Source: Solimonas fluminis
GTDB lineage: Bacteria; Pseudomonadota; Gammaproteobacteria; Nevskiales; Nevskiaceae
Assembly: GCF_002930645.1 (NCBI RefSeq)
Contig: NZ_PSNW01000001.1
Coordinates: 736,600-800,599, forward strand
DNA length: 64,000 nt
Direction of reading: 5' to 3'
Both the position numbers and the translations under genes were made by a program. Below the pieces are notes generated by a model. It saw nothing but the letters and a program-made list of their open reading frames with translations. It searched no databases and was not told the DNA's origin. How positions within the stretch are numbered: the stretch's first letter is position 1; every line of letters begins with the position of its first letter. Positions 40,236 to 50,118 of this stretch are shown piece by piece.

Positions 40236-41546
40236 ATGAAACAGCGCATCCAGCAATTGCTGCACGGCCTCTGGGACCTCGACCAGGTGGCCCGCTATCC
40301 GCAGACCCTCGTGCGGATGGCCCGCTATGTCTTCGTGCTGGTCCGGGACCTGGTGGAAGGGCAGCTCAACATGCGGGCCATGGGGCTGGTCTACACCACC
40401 CTGCTGTCCATCGTGCCGCTGCTGGCCCTGGCCTTCTCCATGCTCAAGGCCCTGGGCGTGCACAACTCCCTGGAGCCGGTCTTGCTGGAGGCCCTGCGCC
40501 CCCTGGGCAGCCAGGCCACGGTGATCACCGGCAACATCATCGGCTTCGTCGAGAAGGTGAATGTCAGCGTGCTGGGCTTCGCCGGCATCGCGCTGCTGTT
40601 CTTCTCGGTGATCTCGATGATCCGCAAGGTCGAGGAGAGCTTCAACTTCATCTGGCGCATCGACCGGCCGCGTCCATTGTCGCAGCGGCTGGGCGAGTAC
40701 CTGGCGGTGATCACGGTAGGCCCGCTGCTGATCGTGCTGGCCCTAGGGATGACCGGCTCGGTGATGAACAGCGGCTTCATGTCCTGGATCGTCGGCTTCG
40801 AGCCCTTCGGCCTGCTGATGTTCATGCTGACCAAGCTGCTGCCCTACCTGCTGATCGTGGGCCTGTTCACCTTCCTGTATGCCTTCATGCCGAACACCCG
40901 CGTGCAGCTGCGCGCCGCGTTCTGCGGCGGCGCCCTGGCGGGCGTACTGTGGCAGACCGGCGCCGCGCTGTTTGCCTCGATCGTGGTCAATGCCACCAAC
41001 TACAACGCGATCTACTCCAGCTTCGCGATCCTGATCCTGCTGCTGATCTGGCTGTACCTCGGCTGGCTGATCCTGCTCACCGGCTGCCAGCTGGCCTACT
41101 ACGTGCAGCATCCGGAGCAGATCCAGCCGCACAAGGTGCCGCCGCTGCTGTCGGGCAAGCAGATCGAGTACCTGGCGCTGATGGTGATGGGCATGACCGG
41201 CCGCCGCTTCCTGGCCGGCGAGCCCGCCTACACCGAGGAAGAACTGAGCCTGGCCCTGAACGCCGCCCCGGAGCACGTGGCCCGGGTCACCGACAACCTG
41301 ATCTACCACGGCCTGCTGACCGAGTCGGGCCCCGACCGCACCCGGCTGGTGCCGGCCATGGACCTGGACTCCATCCCCCTGGCCCGCCTGTGGCGCCTGG
41401 CCCGCGCCGGCAACGACGTCATGCCGCAGAACCGCGACCCGCTGTCGGCCCCGGCGCATGAACTGCTGGAGGGCGCCGAGCGGGCCTTCGAGCAGCACAG
41501 TGAAGGCATCAGCCTCAAGCAATGGCTGAGCGGGCAGCGGAACTGA
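40236..41546 (+). CDS. YihY/BrkB family inner-membrane protein with winged-helix C-terminus
   Basis: A 436-residue protein with six predicted membrane helices (residues about 40-285) in the YihY/BrkB pattern: [29 protein letters not shown] and YNAIYSSFA followed by [20 protein letters not shown]. The C-terminal 130 residues ([22 protein letters not shown]) look like a winged helix, as in some proteobacterial members; function is unknown and the older 'RNase BN' label is wrong. ATG at 40236 is preferred over 40218 because conservation begins there. Confidence 0.82.
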   Translation: MKQRIQQLLHGLWDLDQVARYPQTLVRMARYVFVLVRDLVEGQLNMRAMGLVYTTLLSIVPLLALAFSMLKALGVHNSLEPVLLEALRPLGSQATVITGNIIGFVEKVNVSVLGFAGIALLFFSVISMIRKVEESFNFIWRIDRPRPLSQRLGEYLAVITVGPLLIVLALGMTGSVMNSGFMSWIVGFEPFGLLMFMLTKLLPYLLIVGLFTFLYAFMPNTRVQLRAAFCGGALAGVLWQTGAALFASIVVNATNYNAIYSSFAILILLLIWLYLGWLILLTGCQLAYYVQHPEQIQPHKVPPLLSGKQIEYLALMVMGMTGRRFLAGEPAYTEEELSLALNAAPEHVARVTDNLIYHGLLTESGPDRTRLVPAMDLDSIPLARLWRLARAGNDVMPQNRDPLSAPAHELLEGAERAFEQHSEGISLKQWLSGQRN

Positions 41547-41604
41547 AGCCCCCGCCAGGCCTCAAAACGCTACACTTCGCGCCCCCGAAGACGGATTCAC
41601 CCGC

Positions 41605-43293
41605 ATGAGCAGCACCGCAAACCCGCTGGAGCGCCCCTGGCTGCAGGAATACAGCGAAGGCGTGCCCGCGGACATCGACCCCAGCCTCTACGCCTCGGCG
41701 GTGGACCTGCTGGAGCAGAGCATCGCGCGCTTCCGTGACCGCGTCGCCTTCGACTGCCTGGGCGCCAGCCTGAGCTACGACGAGCTGGACCGCTCGACGC
41801 AGGACTTCGCCTCCTACCTGCAGAACGTGCTGGGCTTCCACAAGGGCGACCGCGTCGCGGTGATGATGCCCAACCTGCTGCAGTACCCGGTGGCCCTGTT
41901 CGGCATCCTGCGCGCCGGCATGACGGTGGTGAACGTCAACCCGCTGTACACGCCGCGCGAACTGGAGCACCAGCTGCGCGACAGCGGCGCCCGCGCGATC
42001 GTGGTGGCGGAGAATTTCTGCGCCACGCTGGAGAAGGTGCTGAAGCAGACGCCGCTGGAATGCGTCATCACCACCCAGGTCGGCGACCTGCTGCCCTTCC
42101 CCCGCAGCCTTCTGGTCAACGCCGGCGCGAAGTACCTGAAGAAGCTGGTGCCGGCCTGGCAGATCGATGGCGCGGTGCCGCTGCGCGCCGCGCTGGCGCG
42201 CGGCAAGGCCCAGCCCTACATGCGCATCGAGCTGGGGCGGCAGGACATCGCCTTCCTGCAGTACACCGGCGGCACCACCGGCCTGTCCAAGGGCGCGACG
42301 CTGACGCACGGCAACATCGTCGCCAACCTGCTGCAATGCCGCGCCTGGCTGGCGCCGCTGCTGCGCGAGGGCGAGGAGACCGTGGTCACGGCGCTGCCGC
42401 TGTACCACATCTTCGCCCTGGTCGCGAACGGCCTGGTGTTCATATCGCTGGGCGGCCGCAACGTGCTGATCACCAACCCGCGCGACCTCCCCGGCTTCGT
42501 CTGCGAACTGTCGCGCCACCGCTTCACCGCGCTGACCGGCGTCAACACCCTGTTCAACGGCCTGCTCAACACCCAGGGCTTCGCGGAGCTGGATTTCTCC
42601 GCGCTGAAGCTCAGCCTCGGCGGCGGCACCGCCGTGCAGCAGGCCGTGGCCGAGCGCTGGCGCGAGGTCACCGGCAAGCCGCTGACCGAGGCCTACGGCC
42701 TCACCGAGTGCTCGCCCGGCGTCTGCTTCAACCCGCTGCACAAGCCGGACTGGAACGGCAGCATCGGCCTGCCCCTGCCCTCCACGCTCGTGAGCATCCG
42801 CGACGACGACAACCGCCCTCTGCCGCAGGGCCAGGCCGGCGAACTCTGCGTGCAAGGCCCGCAGGTGATGCAGGGCTACTGGCAGAAGCCGGAGGAGAAC
42901 GACAAGGTCTTCACCCCCGATGGCTGGCTGCGCACCGGCGACGTCGCGGTGATGGACGAGCGGGGCTACTTCACGATCGTGGACCGCAAGAAGGACATGA
43001 TCCTGGTGTCCGGCTTCAACGTATACCCCAACGAGATCGAGGCGGTGGCCGCGCTGCACCCGGGCGTGCTGGAATGCGCCTGCATCGGCGTGCCCGACGA
43101 CAAGTCCGGCGAGGTCCCCCGGCTCTACGTCGTGCGCAAGGATCCGGCGCTGACGGCGGAAGCCCTGCTGCAGTTCTGCCGCGCGAACCTGACCGGCTAC
43201 AAGGTGCCGAAGCAGGTGGTCTTCGTCCAATCGCTGCCCAAGACCAACGTCGGCAAGATCCTGCGCCGCGACCTGCGCGACGCCGCCGCATGA
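41605..43293 (+). CDS. fadD: Long-chain acyl-CoA synthetase (FadD-like)
   Basis: Activates fatty acids to acyl-CoA via acyl-adenylates (562 residues). Motifs: P-loop [12 protein letters not shown], linker/hinge [30 protein letters not shown] and catalytic Lys in [13 protein letters not shown]. Length equals E. coli FadD. It is coupled (ATGA) to a short-chain dehydrogenase gene, so its physiological substrate may be a special fatty acid; the symbol is by family only. Confidence 0.9.
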   Translation: MSSTANPLERPWLQEYSEGVPADIDPSLYASAVDLLEQSIARFRDRVAFDCLGASLSYDELDRSTQDFASYLQNVLGFHKGDRVAVMMPNLLQYPVALFGILRAGMTVVNVNPLYTPRELEHQLRDSGARAIVVAENFCATLEKVLKQTPLECVITTQVGDLLPFPRSLLVNAGAKYLKKLVPAWQIDGAVPLRAALARGKAQPYMRIELGRQDIAFLQYTGGTTGLSKGATLTHGNIVANLLQCRAWLAPLLREGEETVVTALPLYHIFALVANGLVFISLGGRNVLITNPRDLPGFVCELSRHRFTALTGVNTLFNGLLNTQGFAELDFSALKLSLGGGTAVQQAVAERWREVTGKPLTEAYGLTECSPGVCFNPLHKPDWNGSIGLPLPSTLVSIRDDDNRPLPQGQAGELCVQGPQVMQGYWQKPEENDKVFTPDGWLRTGDVAVMDERGYFTIVDRKKDMILVSGFNVYPNEIEAVAALHPGVLECACIGVPDDKSGEVPRLYVVRKDPALTAEALLQFCRANLTGYKVPKQVVFVQSLPKTNVGKILRRDLRDAAA

Positions 43294-44117
43294 AGACGAT
43301 CCTGATCACCGGCTGCTCCAGCGGCATCGGCCGCGCGCTGGCGCTGGAACTGCGGGCGCGCGGACATACCGTCTGGGCCACCGCGCGCCGCCCGGAAACC
43401 CTGCAGGACCTTGAAGCCCGCGGCATCGTCGCCGCCACGCTGGACGTGGACGACGCCGCCAGCATCGCCGCCCTGGCGGCGCGGCTGCAGGCCGAAGGCA
43501 TCGTGCCCGACGTGCTGGTCAACAACGCCGGCTACGGCGCCATGGGCCCGCTGGCCGAGATGCCGGCGGAGGAATTGCGCCGCCAGTTCGACACCAACGT
43601 GCTGTCGCTGATGGCGGTCACCCAGGCCCTGCTGCCGCCGATGATGCGGCGGCGCAGCGGCACGGTGGTCAACATCGGCAGCGTCTCCGGCGTGCTCGTC
43701 ACGCCCTTCTCCGGCGCCTACTGCGCGACCAAGGCGGCGGTGCACGCGCTGAGCGACGCGCTGCGCATGGAACTGGCGCCCTTCGGCATCCGCGTGATGA
43801 CGGTGCAGCCGGGCGCGATCCGCTCGCAGTTCGGCGCCACCGCGACGGCCGGCGCCGGCGAACGCGCGGCAGGCCCTTCCGCCTACGCCGCCGTGGCCGA
43901 CGCCATCATGGCGCGCGCCGGCGCCTCGCAGCAGGATTCGACCTCCGCCGAGGATTTCTCGCGCGTTCTGGCCGACGCCATCCTCTCGCCCCGCCCGCCG
44001 GCCCTGATCCGCATCGGCCATGGCAGCCGCGCGCTGCCGGCACTGCAGCGCTGGATTCCCACCGGCCTGCTGGACCGGGCGCTGCGCAGGAAATTCCGGC
44101 TGGACCAGCCGCTCTGA
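43290..44117 (+). CDS. Short-chain dehydrogenase/reductase
   Basis: A 275-residue classical SDR: cofactor motif [12 protein letters not shown], catalytic Ser in NIGSVSG and YCATK. The lack of an acidic residue after beta-strand 2 together with ARRPE suggests NADP(H). The substrate is unknown; coupling with the acyl-CoA ligase suggests a lipid-related role. The start overlaps the ligase stop by four bases. Confidence 0.85.
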   Translation: MKTILITGCSSGIGRALALELRARGHTVWATARRPETLQDLEARGIVAATLDVDDAASIAALAARLQAEGIVPDVLVNNAGYGAMGPLAEMPAEELRRQFDTNVLSLMAVTQALLPPMMRRRSGTVVNIGSVSGVLVTPFSGAYCATKAAVHALSDALRMELAPFGIRVMTVQPGAIRSQFGATATAGAGERAAGPSAYAAVADAIMARAGASQQDSTSAEDFSRVLADAILSPRPPALIRIGHGSRALPALQRWIPTGLLDRALRRKFRLDQPL

Positions 44118-44129
44118 GCCCGAACGGAC

Positions 44130-44190
44130 GCGGGAGCGGCTTCAGTCGCGATCCCCTTCCGGGAAGGATCGCGGCTGAAGCCGCTCCCGC
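44130..44190. repeat. REP-like palindrome with 25-bp arms (GCGGGAGCGGCTTCAG type)
   Basis: 44130-44154 pairs with 44166-44190 with a single mismatch. The GGGAGCGGCTTCAGxCGCGA core is of the kind dispersed in many Xanthomonadales and Pseudomonas genomes. It lies between convergent genes (SDR and minE) and may also end transcription. Confidence 0.75.
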
Positions 44191-44202
44191 TCGGACCCCC
44201 GC

Positions 44203-44466
44203 CTAGCGCTGCGCGTCCGGCAGCGCGATGTTCATCTCGAGGACTTCCAGCCCGTCCTCGCGCTGCAGCTGCACGTTGACCGCGCTGTCGGGCACCTGCA
44301 CGTACTTGCGCACCACCGCCAGGATCTCCTCGCGCAGCTGGCCGATGTAGGCCGGGCCGCCGCCCGGACGCCCCTCGCGCTGGTGCGCGACGACGACCTT
44401 GAGCCGCTCCTTGGCGATGGACGCCGTATTCTTGGGTTCTGACCTGAAGAACTTGAGCCAGTCCAT
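44203..44466 (-). CDS. minE: Cell division topological specificity factor MinE
   Basis: Drives MinCD pole-to-pole oscillation (87 residues). The N-terminal membrane-targeting and MinD-activating part (MDWLKFFRS, then TASIAKERLKVVVAHQR) and the C-terminal dimer domain (REEILAVVRKYVQV) are present. It is three bases downstream of minD. Confidence 0.95.
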   Translation of the reverse strand: MDWLKFFRSEPKNTASIAKERLKVVVAHQREGRPGGGPAYIGQLREEILAVVRKYVQVPDSAVNVQLQREDGLEVLEMNIALPDAQR

Positions 44467-44469
44467 GGA

Positions 44470-45279
44470 TCAGTTCCCGAAGAGCTTGTTGAAGAAGCCC
44501 TTCTTCTCCGCGGTCAGGAAACGATGCGGGCGGTCCTCGCCCAGGAAGCGCGCCACCAGGTCGTCATAGGCCAGGCCCGCGTCGGTGTCGCGCGAGGCGA
44601 TGACCGGCGTGCCGGCATTGGAGGAGGTCAGCACGGCCGGGGACTCCGGGATCACGCCCAGCAGGGGGATCGCCAGGATCTCCTTGACGTCGTCCACCGA
44701 GAGCATCTCGCCCCTCTCGACGCGGGCCGGGTTGTAGCGCGTCAGCACCAGGTGCTCCTTCACGCGCCCGGCGCCGGACTCCACCTTCTGGGTCTTGCTG
44801 GCGAGCAGGCCCAGCACGCGGTCGGAGTCGCGCACCGAGGACACCTCGGGATTGGTCACCACCAGGGCCTCGTCGGCGAAGTACATCGCCAGGTGGGCGC
44901 CCTTCTCGATGCCGGCCGGCGAGTCGCAGATGATGTAGTCGAACTCCTGCGCCAGCTCCTTGAGCACTTTCTCGACGCCCTCGGGGTTGAGCGCGTCCTT
45001 GTCGCGGGTCTGGCTGGCGGCCAGTACGTAGAGGTTCTCGAGCTGCTTGTCCTTGATCAGCGCCTGGCGCAGGTTGGCCTCGCCGTGGATCACGTTGACG
45101 AAGTCGAACACCACGCGGCGCTCGCAGCCCATGATCAGGTCGAGGTTGCGCAGGCCGACGTCGAAGTCGATGACCACGGTCTTCTTGCCGCGCATGGCGA
45201 GGCCCGTGGCAAAGGAGGCGCTGGTGGTGGTCTTGCCCACTCCACCCTTGCCGGAAGTCACTACGACGATTTTCGCCAC
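44470..45279 (-). CDS. minD: Septum site-determining ATPase MinD
   Basis: A ParA/MinD ATPase (269 residues) with the deviant Walker A SGKGGVGKTT at residues 10-19, VIDFDVGLRNLD, CDSPAGIE and a C-terminal amphipathic membrane-targeting helix (FFNKLFG). It recruits MinC to the membrane. Confidence 0.97.
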   Translation of the reverse strand: MAKIVVVTSGKGGVGKTTTSASFATGLAMRGKKTVVIDFDVGLRNLDLIMGCERRVVFDFVNVIHGEANLRQALIKDKQLENLYVLAASQTRDKDALNPEGVEKVLKELAQEFDYIICDSPAGIEKGAHLAMYFADEALVVTNPEVSSVRDSDRVLGLLASKTQKVESGAGRVKEHLVLTRYNPARVERGEMLSVDDVKEILAIPLLGVIPESPAVLTSSNAGTPVIASRDTDAGLAYDDLVARFLGEDRPHRFLTAEKKGFFNKLFGN

Positions 45280-45313
45280 TGGAGTCCCTTTAAAAAGTCA
45301 GTCCCGGATGCAT

Positions 45314-45371
45314 CGAGGTTTCGGGTAGCGGCCAGGGCCGCAGCCGAGGTGTCGGGCAGCGGCCAGGCCGC
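45314..45371. repeat. Imperfect tandem repeat between minC and minD
   Basis: Two copies of a roughly 27-bp unit beginning CGAGGTxTCGGGxAGCGGCC are arranged head to tail, the second touching the minC stop codon. It probably arose by local duplication; no function is visible. Confidence 0.5.
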
Positions 45372-46126
45372 TACCAGTCCAATCTTTCAATTTTAAGCTT
45401 GCCGTCGGCAAGCCAGGCCTGCACGGGCTTGCCGCGCAGGTCGCCTTGCATCTGGTCCGCCACGGCATAGACGCCGGCGATGGCCACCAGTTCTGCCTCG
45501 AAACGGCGGCAGAAGATGCGCGCCTGGGTGTCGCCGCTGGCCCCGGCGATGACCCGCCCGCGGGCCGCGCCGTAGACGTGGACGCAGCCGTCGGCCACCA
45601 CCTCGGCGCCGGCGCCGACCAGGTTCATGGCCACCAGGTCGGCGCCGGCAGCGTAGATCTGCTGGCCGGAGCGCACCGGCTCGGTCACGATCTTCGTCGG
45701 CGCCCGCTGCGCGGGAGCGGGGGCGGCCGGGGCCGGGGGGGGCGCCGCGGGTGCCGGGGCCGGTGCGGCGGCAGGCGCCGGAGCCGGAGCGGCCGGAGCT
45801 TCGGGCCGGCTGGCCGCGGCCGGGCGGGCCCCGCGTCCTTCCGGCGGCAGCACCGCCAGGCCCCAGTTGCGGGCCGACTCGTTCAGGGGACCGTCGCTGA
45901 CGCCCAGGGGCTGCAGGCCGGCGGTGCGCAGGGCCGACAGGATGCCGCCCAGCTCCAGCGCCTGCTCCGCCTCGATCACCACCGGCATGCCCTGCATGGC
46001 CGGCGGCATGGACTTGGCGAAGTCGCGAATCTGCTCCTCCACCGTGAGGGGATCGTGGGCGAGCACACGCAGCCGGCTGACCGACAGCATGCGCCCCTTG
46101 AATTCAAGCGCTTTGGTGGATGTCAT
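45371..46126 (-). CDS. minC: Septum site-determining protein MinC
   Basis: FtsZ-assembly inhibitor (251 residues). An N-terminal domain (residues about 5-100) is joined by a long Ala/Pro linker (about 105-148) to the C-terminal beta-helix domain (GQQIYAAGADLVAMNLVGAGAEVVADG, RGRVIAGASGD). ATG at 46126 gives MTSTKALEFKG; an in-frame upstream extension is not conserved. The gap to minD is 91 bp, larger than usual. Confidence 0.94.
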   Translation of the reverse strand: MTSTKALEFKGRMLSVSRLRVLAHDPLTVEEQIRDFAKSMPPAMQGMPVVIEAEQALELGGILSALRTAGLQPLGVSDGPLNESARNWGLAVLPPEGRGARPAAASRPEAPAAPAPAPAAAPAPAPAAPPPAPAAPAPAQRAPTKIVTEPVRSGQQIYAAGADLVAMNLVGAGAEVVADGCVHVYGAARGRVIAGASGDTQARIFCRRFEAELVAIAGVYAVADQMQGDLRGKPVQAWLADGKLKIERLDW

Positions 46127-46273
46127 GGGTGAGCGGATTTTACACGGCCGTGACAGCTTGCGGACGCCCGGACGGCTCGCGGGCCCTGTACCGGCCGACA
46201 CTGGCCTATGTTTTGCTAAGGCTGTGCTAGTTTACCGACAACACAGGACCACACAGCCTTGGACGGCCTACCG

Positions 46274-47788
46274 ATGGGTACCGGGATCGACTGGCGGCAG
46301 TATCGCTGCGAGAAGTTCTATGACGAGCTGTTCGAGGCGCCGGGCAAGCCCCGGCCGGCGGCCCGGCATCTGGCCGAGTACCTGGATGACCTCTCCGAAA
46401 CGGAACTGGGGGAGCGCCGCCTGGCCGCCGAGCTGGCGATCCGGGTCATGGGCATCACCTTCACGGTCTACACCGAGGGCAAGAACGTCGACCGGGCCTG
46501 GCCGTTCGACATCATCCCGCGCACCATCCCGCGCTCGGAGTGGCAGCGTACCGAGGCCGGGCTCAAGCAGCGCGTACAGGCCCTGAACCACTTCATCCAG
46601 GACATCTACGGCGGGCAGAAGATCGTCAAGGACGGAATCTTCCCCGCCGACCTGCTGGAGGAATCGGTCAACTTCCGCCCGCAGTGCGTCGGCATGCGTC
46701 CCAAGAACGGCATCTGGGCGCACATCTGCGGCAGCGACCTGGTGCGCCACGCCGACGGCACGCTCTACGTGCTGGAGGACAACCTGCGGGTGCCCTCCGG
46801 CGTCAGCTACATGGTGGAAAACCGCCTGGTGACCAAGCGCGTGTTCCCGGAAATCTTCGAGAACATGAACATCCTGCCGGTGGACGACTATCCGGCGCAG
46901 CTCTACGACACCCTGGCGGCGATGTCGCCGCGGCCGGGCGAGATGCCGAACATCGTCCTGCTGACCCCGGGCATCTACAACTCGGCCTACTTCGAGCACT
47001 GCTGGCTGGCCCAGCAGATGGGCATCGAGCTGGTCGAGGGCCAGGACCTGTCGGTGGGCGACGACGACTGCGTCTACATGCGCACGATCTACGGCCCGCA
47101 GCGGGTGGACGTGATCTACCGCCGCATCGACGACCTGTTCCTGGACCCGGAAGCCTTCCGCGCGGACTCGGTGCTGGGTGTCAGGGGCGTGATGCGCTCC
47201 TGGCTCAAGGGCAAGGTCGCGCTGGTCAACGCGCCGGGTGCCGGCGTGGCCGACGACAAGGTGGTGTATTCCTTCGTGCCGGCGATGATCAAGTACTACC
47301 TGGGCGAGGAGGCGATCCTGCCCAACGTTCCGAGCTATCTCTGCATGGATCCCAAGCAGCGCGACTACGTGCTGGCCAATCTCGACAAGCTGGTGGTGAA
47401 GCCGGCCAACGAGTCCGGCGGCTACGGCATGCTGATCGGCCCCAATTCCACCAAGGCCCAGCGCGAGCAGTTCCGCGAGCTGATCCTGGCCAACCCGCGC
47501 AACTACATGGCCCAGCCCACGCTGGCGCTGTCCACCGCGCCGACCCTGACCGAAGGCGGCATCGAGCCGCGCCACCTGGACCTGCGTCCCTTCATCCTGT
47601 CGCGCGGCGACAGTACCTACGTCACCACCGGCGGCCTCACCCGCGTGGCGATGGTGAAGGGCTCGCTGGTGGTGAACAGCTCGCAGGGCGGCGGTGCCAA
47701 GGACACCTGGATCGTCGACATGGAAGGCGCGGCCGAATCGGCGCAGTCCCAATCGCAATCGCAGGCCGCCGGCGCGGAGGCCGTCTGA
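46274..47788 (+). CDS. Circularly permuted ATP-grasp protein (COG2308 type)
   Basis: A 504-residue protein of the circularly permuted ATP-grasp type 2 family. RTIPRSEWQRTEAGLKQRV, YVLEDNLRVPSGVSYM and VKPANESGGYGML are the conserved blocks. Such genes go with an alpha-E gene, a transglutaminase-like gene and the Anbu protease; a peptide-bond or carboxylate-amine ligase activity is predicted but unproven. ATG at 46274 is preferred; a TTG five codons upstream is possible. The C-terminal Ser/Gln repeat (SQSQSQSQ) is low complexity. Its stop overlaps the next start (TGATG). Confidence 0.88.
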   Translation: MGTGIDWRQYRCEKFYDELFEAPGKPRPAARHLAEYLDDLSETELGERRLAAELAIRVMGITFTVYTEGKNVDRAWPFDIIPRTIPRSEWQRTEAGLKQRVQALNHFIQDIYGGQKIVKDGIFPADLLEESVNFRPQCVGMRPKNGIWAHICGSDLVRHADGTLYVLEDNLRVPSGVSYMVENRLVTKRVFPEIFENMNILPVDDYPAQLYDTLAAMSPRPGEMPNIVLLTPGIYNSAYFEHCWLAQQMGIELVEGQDLSVGDDDCVYMRTIYGPQRVDVIYRRIDDLFLDPEAFRADSVLGVRGVMRSWLKGKVALVNAPGAGVADDKVVYSFVPAMIKYYLGEEAILPNVPSYLCMDPKQRDYVLANLDKLVVKPANESGGYGMLIGPNSTKAQREQFRELILANPRNYMAQPTLALSTAPTLTEGGIEPRHLDLRPFILSRGDSTYVTTGGLTRVAMVKGSLVVNSSQGGGAKDTWIVDMEGAAESAQSQSQSQAAGAEAV

Positions 47789-48723
47789 TGCTCTCCCGCG
47801 TCGCCGACAACCTCTACTGGTTCGGGCGCTACCTGCAGCGTGCCGAGAACACCGCCCGCATCGTCAACGTCCACGGCCACCTGATCTTCGACCTGCCGCG
47901 GCAGGTGGAATTCGGCTGGCTGCCGCTGGTGCAGATCCTCGGCCAGGAGGAGCAGTTCCGCGAGCGCTACAACGGCGATTCCGGCGAAGCGCAGATCATG
48001 CGCTTCCTGCTGCTGGACGAGCAGAATCCCGCCTCCATCATCTCCTCGCTGCAGCATGCCCGCGAGATCCTGCGCACCATCCGCGAGTGCGCGCCGCGCG
48101 AGGTCTGGGAGCGCCTCAACGATCTGCACTACCTGCTGCAGGAGAAGGGCGACAAGGCGCTGTCGCGCTCCAAGCGCCAGGAATTCCTGCAGCAGATCAT
48201 CGACGGCGCGCTGCTGATGTACGGCATGATCGGCGCCAACATGAGCACCGACGTGGGCTACCACTTCCTGCGCATCGGCGCGTCGATCGAGCAGGCCGAC
48301 ATGACCACGCGCATCATCGACGTGCGCTCGTCCAGCCTGATCAAGCCCAAGGCCGCCGAGGACCTGGCGCCGTTCCAGAACATCCAGTGGATGGGCGTGC
48401 TGCGCTCGCTGATGGCCTACCAGATGTTCCGCCGCCACGTGCGCGGCCGCGTCAACGGCCCCAACGTGCTGCGCTTCCTGCTGCAGAACCGCGAATTCCC
48501 GCGCAGCGTCACCTACTGCCTCAACGCGATCTCCCAGACCCTGCCCAGGCTGCCGCCGGACCGCCCGCTGCAGCGCACGCTGGACCGCTGCCGCGCGCTG
48601 GTGATGGACGCCGACGTCGACCGCCTGATGCTGGGCGGGATCAGCGAGGTGATGGACGAGATCCAGCTCGGCCTGGCCGACGTGCACGCGGGAGTCAGCA
48701 AGGCCTGGTTCCAGGCCGCCTGA
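47788..48723 (+). CDS. Alpha-E domain protein (COG2307 type)
   Basis: A 311-residue all-alpha protein of the alpha-E family: SRVADNLYWFGRYLQRAENTAR at the N-terminus, DVGYHFLRIGASIEQADMTT in the middle and RFLLQNREFPRSV near the end. It nearly always follows the circularly permuted ATP-grasp gene, as here with a one-base overlap. Biochemical role unknown. Confidence 0.9.
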   Translation: MLSRVADNLYWFGRYLQRAENTARIVNVHGHLIFDLPRQVEFGWLPLVQILGQEEQFRERYNGDSGEAQIMRFLLLDEQNPASIISSLQHAREILRTIRECAPREVWERLNDLHYLLQEKGDKALSRSKRQEFLQQIIDGALLMYGMIGANMSTDVGYHFLRIGASIEQADMTTRIIDVRSSSLIKPKAAEDLAPFQNIQWMGVLRSLMAYQMFRRHVRGRVNGPNVLRFLLQNREFPRSVTYCLNAISQTLPRLPPDRPLQRTLDRCRALVMDADVDRLMLGGISEVMDEIQLGLADVHAGVSKAWFQAA

Positions 48724-48729
48724 GCGCCG

Positions 48730-50052
48730 CTACGCCGGCAGCGCGTGGCGCAGGTTGCGGTGCGGCACCGGCTCGGCGAAGCCCTTGACCTGCACCGGCG
48801 GCCGCGGCTCCAGCCGCGCCGGTGCCGCCGTACCCGCCAGTTCCAGCGTCCGTTCCGCCGCCAGGATCTCGCCGTCGGCCGCCTCCTCGCAGAGCCGCGA
48901 GGCCAGGTTCACGGCCGAGCCCACGGCGGTGTACTCGTAGCGGTCGCCGGCGTCGATGGCGCCCACCGTGACCGGCCCGCTGGCAATGCCGAGCCCCACG
49001 CCGAGGCGCGGCGCGCCCGCCGACCAGCGCTGCGCGGCGGCGCTCACCGCCGCGCGGATGCCGTCGGCCATCTCCAGGGCCCGGGCGGCATGGTCCGCCA
49101 CCGGCAGCGGCGCCCCCACCAGCACCAGGATGCCGTCGCCGGCCAGGTCCTTGATCGTGCCGTCGTAGCGCGCCACCACCTCGCAGGCCACGCGGTAGTA
49201 CTCGCGCAGCACGCCGATCACCTGCGCCGAGCTCTGGACCTGCGAATAGGCGGTGAAGCCGCGCAGATCCACGCAGACCACGCTCAGCTCCAGGCTGCTC
49301 TCGCGCATGGCCTGCTGCAGCCCGCGCCGGCGCACCAGCTCGGCCACGCGGCGCGACAGGAAGCGCGCCATGAACTCGCCGCGCTGTCCCTGGATCACCA
49401 GGTAGTGCATGGTCGCCGCCAGGATCAGCAGCAGGCCCAGCGTCATGCTCAGGATGGCGATGTCCTCCGGCATGACCATGGCGAAGCCGAGGAAGGGAGT
49501 GGCGGCGATGCAGCCCAGCGCCCGGATGTACTCGGGGCGGTCGGGGCGGCGGCGCAGGAACAGCAGGCTGCCGACCACCGCCGCCAGGATCGCCAGGAAC
49601 AGCGGGCCGGCAAAGAGCCAGAATCCGAGGCGATGGGCTGCTTCCAGTCCGCCGCTGCCGAAGGCGTTGAGGAAGACGTTGACGCGCAACCCCGGCGCCA
49701 GCAGGCCGGCGGCGGCGAAGACCAAGCTGCCGGCCTGGCCGGCGCGCAGCAGGCGGTCGGCGAAACGCGGATCGAGATCGCCGGCCGAGGTCTGGTGGCG
49801 CACCCGCAGGATCCACTCGAGGAAGGCATAGATCGCCAGCGCATCGGCCAGGGCCAGCCAGCGCGCCCAGGCCGGCATGGCGTTGAGCTCGTGCAGCGGC
49901 ATGCCCAGGCCCACCGACACTCCCATGGCGACCAGGGCCAGGGCCAGGGCACGGGTGGTGGGGGAGCCGCGGTCGGCACTCCAGAAGGCCAGCGACATGC
50001 CGATGGCGAGCAGGGCCAGCAGGCCACTGGGCAACAGCGTCAGCAGGTCCAT
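48730..50052 (-). CDS. Membrane-bound class III adenylate/guanylate cyclase
   Basis: A 440-residue protein with about six membrane helices in residues 1-220 and a class III cyclase domain at about 245-415. The metal Asp residues are in VVCVDLRGFTAYS and KDLAGDGILVLVG, and the transition-state Asn and Arg in VGSAVNLASRL, so it should be active; the residue pattern (IKDLAGDG, EYTAVG) favours ATP over GTP, though not with certainty. It lies between the alpha-E gene (convergent) and the Anbu gene (same strand, 66 bp upstream). Confidence 0.86.
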   Translation of the reverse strand: MDLLTLLPSGLLALLAIGMSLAFWSADRGSPTTRALALALVAMGVSVGLGMPLHELNAMPAWARWLALADALAIYAFLEWILRVRHQTSAGDLDPRFADRLLRAGQAGSLVFAAAGLLAPGLRVNVFLNAFGSGGLEAAHRLGFWLFAGPLFLAILAAVVGSLLFLRRRPDRPEYIRALGCIAATPFLGFAMVMPEDIAILSMTLGLLLILAATMHYLVIQGQRGEFMARFLSRRVAELVRRRGLQQAMRESSLELSVVCVDLRGFTAYSQVQSSAQVIGVLREYYRVACEVVARYDGTIKDLAGDGILVLVGAPLPVADHAARALEMADGIRAAVSAAAQRWSAGAPRLGVGLGIASGPVTVGAIDAGDRYEYTAVGSAVNLASRLCEEAADGEILAAERTLELAGTAAPARLEPRPPVQVKGFAEPVPHRNLRHALPA

Positions 50053-50118
50053 GGCTTCCCCGGAAACGGTTTCCGGCCCATCTTCGGCCGGAAGGCGCCC
50101 TGGGGCAAATGGGGCCCT

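Noticed and set aside
46130-46150. GTGAGCGGATTTTACAC upstream of minC as a CRP or Lac-type operator
   Set aside because: Half-sites do not match TGTGA-N6-TCACA and the dyad is poor; it lies just upstream of the minC start with no other support.
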